Shown: one piece after another, positions 59,701 through 64,000 of the stretch
Position numbering within the stretch: the first letter of the stretch is position 1
How the letters are laid out: every line of letters starts with the position of its first letter
Source: Arthrinium phaeospermum
Taxonomy: Eukaryota; Ascomycota; Sordariomycetes; Amphisphaeriales; Apiosporaceae
Assembly (NCBI GenBank): GCA_006503535.1
Contig: QYRS01000008.1
Coordinates: 434,001 to 498,000, forward strand
DNA length: 64,000 bases
Direction of reading: 5' to 3'
Position numbers and translations under genes: made by a program
Notes under the pieces: model-generated
Database searches by the model: none
Told to the model about the DNA's origin: nothing
The model's input: only the letters and a program-made list of their open reading frames with translations

Positions 59701-61426
59701 ACGCGACGGCCAATGGGTTCTAGACTACACAGTCGGCCGACTGGAGAGGGCTAGCCAGAAGCCACAGTTTGCCAGGCTTGGAAAGCCAGCAGCATGGCTC
59801 AAGGAGCGCTTCGATGCGATCCGTGGCATTCCCAGCTTCCTGCTTCCGCGTTACTTCGGCCTTGTGATGCAGACTGCCTACAAGGCAGCTTGGGGAAGAT
59901 CCATGGAGTTGATGAACAAGAACACGCGAGACGGACAGTGGTTTTTGCAGAGTCTTGGCATGGTGAGCATCCAGCAGACAGGTTTGGTCAACTCCGGCTC
60001 GCTGTGGCCCTCCAAGCTCGTCCCATCTCTTGCAGCCGGTCTGCCCCATTTTGCCGTCGAGTGGGCTCGTTGCTGGGGCCGTGATGTATTCATCTCTCTG
60101 AGGGGGTTGTACTTGGGCACAGGGCGTTACGAAGAAGCTGCTGAGCACATATTTGCATTTGCTAGTGTTTTGAAACATGGCATGATCCCGAATTTGCTAA
60201 GCAGTGGTAACCTTCCCCGGTACAACAGCAGGGACTCGATTTGGTTCTTCCTTCAGTGCATCCAGGACTATACTCGATTTGCACCCAATGGGATCAACTT
60301 CCTGAAGCGGAAGGTCAAGCGCCGCTTCTTGCCATACGACGACACCTGGTTCCCTTCGGATGATCCGCGTGCCTACTCGCAGGAGAGCGTCATCGAAGAC
60401 ATTATCCAGGAGGCCATGCAGCGCCACGCCATGGGAATGAAGTTCCGCGAAGCCAACGCCGGGCCCAGTATCGACTCCCAGATGAGTGACGAGGGTTTCA
60501 ACATCGAAATCAAGGTCGACTGGTCCAACGGTATCATCTTTGGTGGCAACCAGCATAACTGTGGTACGTGGATGGACAAGATGGGCGAAAGCGAGCGTGC
60601 TGGCTCTAAGGGCGTACCTGGCACACCCAGAGATGGCGCCGCCATCGAGATCACCGGTCTTCTGTACAGCACCTTGAGGTGGCTCGCCAAGATCAACGCC
60701 GAGGGTAACTTCAGGTTCAAGGGTGTCAAGAAGTCTGATGGCGCCGAGATAACGTACGCTGAATGGGCCGACCTGCTCAAGTCCAAGTTCGAGTACAGCT
60801 ACTATGTTCCCAAGGACGCTTCTGACGACAGCAACTATGCCGTCAACTCGAGCATTGTGAACCGCCGGGGAATCTACAAGGATCTCTACCGCTCCGGCAA
60901 GGAGTACGAGGACTACCAGCTGCGACCCAACTTCGCCATCGCCATGACCGTTGCGCCGGAGCTGTTCGACCCCAACCATGCCATGAGCGCTCTCATCGTG
61001 GCGGACAAGGCCCTCCGCGGCCCGACGGGAATGGCAACACTAGACCCGGCCGACCTCAACTACCGCCCTTACTATATCAACAGCGAAGACAGCGACGATT
61101 TCGCCACGTCCAAGGGCCGGAATTACCATCAAGGCCCCGAGTGGCTCTGGCCTACGGGTTTCTTCCTCCGTGCTCTTCTCAAGTTCGACTTGATCCGTCG
61201 CCAGGACAGCAAAGAGGGCCGTGTCGAGGCTTTCCAGCAAGTCACCCGCCGCCTGCAGGGGTGCAAGGAGATGATCCAGACCAGCCCCTGGGCCGGTCTC
61301 CAGGAGCTGACGCAGAAGAACGGCGAGTACTGCGGCGACTCCAGCCCTACCCAGGCTTGGAGCGCCGGTTGTTTGATCGATCTATACATGGATGCGGCGG
61401 AGTACACTGCCGCTGAGACATCATAG
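56724..61426 (+). CDS. GDB1: Glycogen debranching enzyme (4-alpha-glucanotransferase/amylo-1,6-glucosidase)
   Basis: Bifunctional cytosolic enzyme that moves a maltosyl/maltotriosyl stub and then hydrolyses the alpha-1,6 branch in glycogen breakdown (family knowledge). Exon 1 is 56724-56953, a 56-nt intron (56954-57009) follows, and exon 2 is 57010-61426: 1548 aa, against about 1536 in yeast. The transferase half shows GH13-type motifs: DIVLNHTAHNS, GFRIDNCHS with D549 as likely nucleophile, VVAELFTG with E578 as acid/base, and MDCTHDNE with D677. The 29-residue D-to-E spacing equals that of the yeast pair D535/E564. The glucosidase half has RCWGRDVFISLRGLYLG (D1102), GGNQHNCGTWMDKMGES (D1266) and GPEWLWPTGFFLRALL. 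Both activities look intact. Without splicing, exon 1 ends at a stop shortly after the donor. Convergent with the membrane protein gene. Confidence 0.97.
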
Positions 61427-62644
61427 AGAGGGGGAAGAAGAAGAGGAAAAGAGTTGAAGAGCAGTAGACTGGACCTTCACAGTCCTGGTAAAGAAAAGTG
61501 AATTCTACTGTACCTACTTAGTCGCATATACTTGCTTATGACTACGAGGCCTACCCATAACGTTTTGGACAGGCAGCGTTCTCAGGGTATATTGAAGTTC
61601 AAGTCATCGAAGCTACCATTATTTATTGCACTTTGAAATCTGACTGAGCCGTGTTGATGTGTTGTGATGCCGTGCTTGACATCAGCCAATTCCGGTGAGA
61701 TGGATGTTCTTGTACTTTGTTGCTCAAGACACACAGACGCCGATGCCTGCCCGCAAGGTTTGGAGTTAGGATGATCCCAAGAATCTACTTTTATTTTGAC
61801 AGCTCCCTAATTCCTTCCCCGTCGTCCGAGCATGATGCGACGCCCAGGAAACCCTTTCCCGGTGGTTTCTTCCCGTAACCACGGCTCGGATCGTAGCAGA
61901 GTTCTGCCCAAGTTAAAAAGAACTTACTTGCAACATGGCGTCAATTTTGTTTCGTTCCTTTCTGTTCCTGTAGACCGTAGGGCATGGGGCCATATGTGCA
62001 ACGAAACAGTATGACTGGAAGCCCCTTGATTCTACAGCCTATCGTGAACAGTGGTTTATACAAATTAGATTGGACTCGACCCGATCTCCAAACTTATCGG
62101 ACCGAGACCTCATGGGACTATGTCGGCTTCCGCCTAGAACGAGTTTTGCATGTCTTGAGATGTGCTACCAATGCGTGGCCATTTGCTTTAGAAGCCAGCT
62201 CGCCAGTGATAGTATCATACTCATATCCACACAAGTGAGAATATTCCCAAAATCAGTTGTACCACCCAATGAAAAAGGCCAAGCCGTGCTCCTTGAAAAG
62301 CCCCTTTTCCCATAACCAGGTCTCAAAACTCCCATATAAACAAAAAGAAAAAAAAAATCCAAAGAACACTACTTTGGTGGAGATCGAGTGACAGCCATTT
62401 GCATGTGCCCAAGAAAAACGCCCGGGTGTGTCGGTCACGTGTGACTCGGTAAAATAGAACAGAGAGCTTTGGCGAGAAGGGAAGGTTTCAATCGACTTGG
62501 CGAGTCTCTGTCGCGGGGTATAATCGGTGAAGTCGTAATTGCACACATACTTATGTACTTCCGGTGAACGGTAGCAAACGGCGTCATGTCAAGGCGATGC
62601 GGTTCGGTGCCAGATGCGGAGCCGTGGGAATAAAAAAGGACCCA
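61427..62644. other. Convergent intergenic region (1.2 kb)
   Basis: Holds the 3' ends of GDB1 and of the minus-strand membrane protein gene. Open frames here are under 100 codons and unrecognised. Nothing else was seen. Confidence 0.6.
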
Positions 62645-63451
62645 TTACGTCCGCTGGGTAACATTCCACTTCTTTCTCTCCTTCTTGGGCTTTTCACTGT
62701 AGCCGCCTGGCGCGCCACCTGACATGAACATGCCGGGCTGGCCGCTCGTACGATTCGACGAAGACCCGACAAAGCCGCTGTGGTTGTCGACAGCAACGGA
62801 GCTTGGCAAGCCCTTGCCGAGCTCGTACATGCGGTCCTTCTTCCTCAGGTACTTGCGGCGCCAGATACAGGCGCCGGTCCAGATGCCTGCGATGCCCAAC
62901 ACCACAATTATGATGAATACGACCCATTGCCAATGTCCCGAGATCCTGTTGCGAGTCAGCAAATTGCACCATCAATGGAATCCAGGAGCCAGGGGAATGT
63001 ACCAGCTGCCGCCCCCTCCGTGTTGTTGGGCCGACTTTCCACCCGCGGTTGAGCTTGAGCCACCTGCGGATGTGGTCCCGCTCGCTTGCTTGCCCTCGCA
63101 GAACTTGGTGAACCAGCTCTGGATACCGCTCAGACCATTGGGGTCAGCGTCGCATACTCCAGTGCCACATACACCAGTGGAGCCTTGGTAGAAGGGTTGG
63201 AGCTTCGAGTTCTGACAGAAGCATTTGTTGTACGTGTCGGCGTCGCCTTGAGGGGCAGCTGGCGGCACACATGCGCCATTGGCATCATAGAGCGGGCCGC
63301 AAAGCGTTGCACATGACGGCAGAGATGCAAAAGGTACTACTGTGGTCGCCGGTTGGGCTGAATTTGCGGGTTGCGTTAGTTAGTTGCCTGATCAATCTGC
63401 TGCCCACTTGCCAGAAAATGGTTGCGTCGCGGGCTTTGTAGACTCACCCAT
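62645..63451 (-). CDS. Single-pass membrane protein with CFEM-like eight-cysteine N-terminal domain
   Basis: Three exons: 63451-63448 (4 nt), 63357-63003 and 62945-62645; introns are 90 nt (CTAACTAAC branch point) and 57 nt; 219 aa. Eight cysteines (17, 21, 31, 47, 49, 65, 70, 88) follow a pattern close to CFEM: P-x-C-A-x2-C at PSCATLC, D42 four residues before C-x-C at KCFC, then C-x4-C and a last C. The gap between cysteines 3 and 4 is longer than usual. A Gly/Ser-rich linker (93-117) leads to one hydrophobic helix (about 127-148, VVFIIIVVLGIAGIWTG), then a basic stop-transfer RRKYLRKK and a disordered cytosolic tail. No signal peptide is present in this model, so either topology is N-out without one or the true first exon lies elsewhere. 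CFEM domains bind haem or act at the cell surface; the role here is inferred. The 4-nt exon is the weakest part. Confidence 0.75.
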
Positions 63452-64000
63452 CTTGATTATGAACTCGACACTACGATCGAGGAGAACTCGAGGCAATACA
63501 ATATAAATAATAAAAAGGTAAAGATCGGCGAAGGGAAGAAATATAGTGGATGAACCGATCTGTGAAAGCAACTGGAAGGGTTGGCGACCGCTGTCGGCAG
63601 TCTGGGGAATCCGTGGAGCGTGATTGCCACAATTACCGCCCGAAACAAAGGATTGGCCTATCCCGGCAACTTCTTACTTCGCAGTGTATTGTTGTTCCTC
63701 GACGCAAATAATAAACGACCGATGCGAGCCAAGGGTCCAGTACAGTGTTGGCCTTCTACAGGAAGAGAGACGGTCGAATTGATATTATTAATAACGATGG
63801 CAGGGAATCGACTGTCGCGTTCGAGGTTGCCGAGCAGAAACTTGAATGGCTAGTCTGGAAGGTTACGGATTGGATTACAAGGTAAGTATTGGTAGGTAGC
63901 GGTAGGCGGCTAGACTTTGGACGAGGTCGGCTCTGCGACAAACGGGAATGCTCGACTATCGGGTGGCCGTGGGTTCGCTGGGCTGTGCTCGATTTTGAGT
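63452..64000. other. Upstream region of the membrane protein gene, to window edge
   Basis: 549 bp. A minus-strand open frame (63648-63457) just upstream encodes a hydrophobic stretch (FTFLLFILYCLEFSSIVV) and ends before the modelled start codon; it could be leader or part of an alternative first exon. No other gene is supported. Confidence 0.45.

Overview
The window reads as nuclear DNA of a filamentous ascomycete (Pezizomycotina, most likely Sordariomycetes and possibly Hypocreales). The reasons are short GT..AG introns of about 50-200 bp, several with a CTAAC-type branch point, a conidiation regulator of the FlbC type, and single-copy housekeeping genes whose exon structure joins cleanly. 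The lineage is inferred from gene content and intergenic style; no sequence search was run.

Layout. (1) 1-8.7 kb is compact: UTP12/DIP2 (SSU processome, minus, cut by the left edge), divergent from ARPC2 (Arp2/3 subunit), then the intron-less SF3B1/HSH155 gene (U2 snRNP). (2) 8.7-19.05 kb is a gene-poor gap of about 10 kb. It holds a 216-bp element bounded by a perfect 29-bp inverted repeat (TA plus a 27-bp TIR, a probable MITE), a cluster of TACGGAGTA motifs, and a doubtful coding relic. (3) 19.05-20.33 kb is the two-finger C2H2 factor FlbC (minus). (4) 20.3-32.5 kb is a 12-kb gap on the upstream side of flbC, with microsatellites, a 28-nt A run and a G-quadruplex motif. (5) 32.5-43.8 kb is gene-dense: OGG1, U2AF large subunit, a TENA/THI-4 protein, RPS13, SDC1/DPY30 and FAN1. 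(6) 43.8-56.7 kb is again sparse, with one unrecognised minus-strand gene of 266 aa. (7) 56.7-63.5 kb carries glycogen debranching enzyme GDB1 and a convergent small membrane protein with a CFEM-like eight-cysteine ectodomain.

How the genes relate. Three divergent pairs share short promoters: UTP12/ARPC2, OGG1/U2AF2 and SDC1/FAN1. SF3B1 and the U2AF large subunit act together at branch-point recognition, and both retain the interacting elements (ULM tryptophans and a UHM). OGG1 and FAN1 are both DNA-repair enzymes. UTP12 and RPS13 both serve the small ribosomal subunit. There is no sign of a secondary-metabolite cluster, a virus, or an intact autonomous transposon.

Limits: splice junctions were placed by eye from consensus sites, frame continuity and remembered family features. 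Gaps were scanned by eye on both strands, so small spliced genes or non-coding RNAs may be missed.
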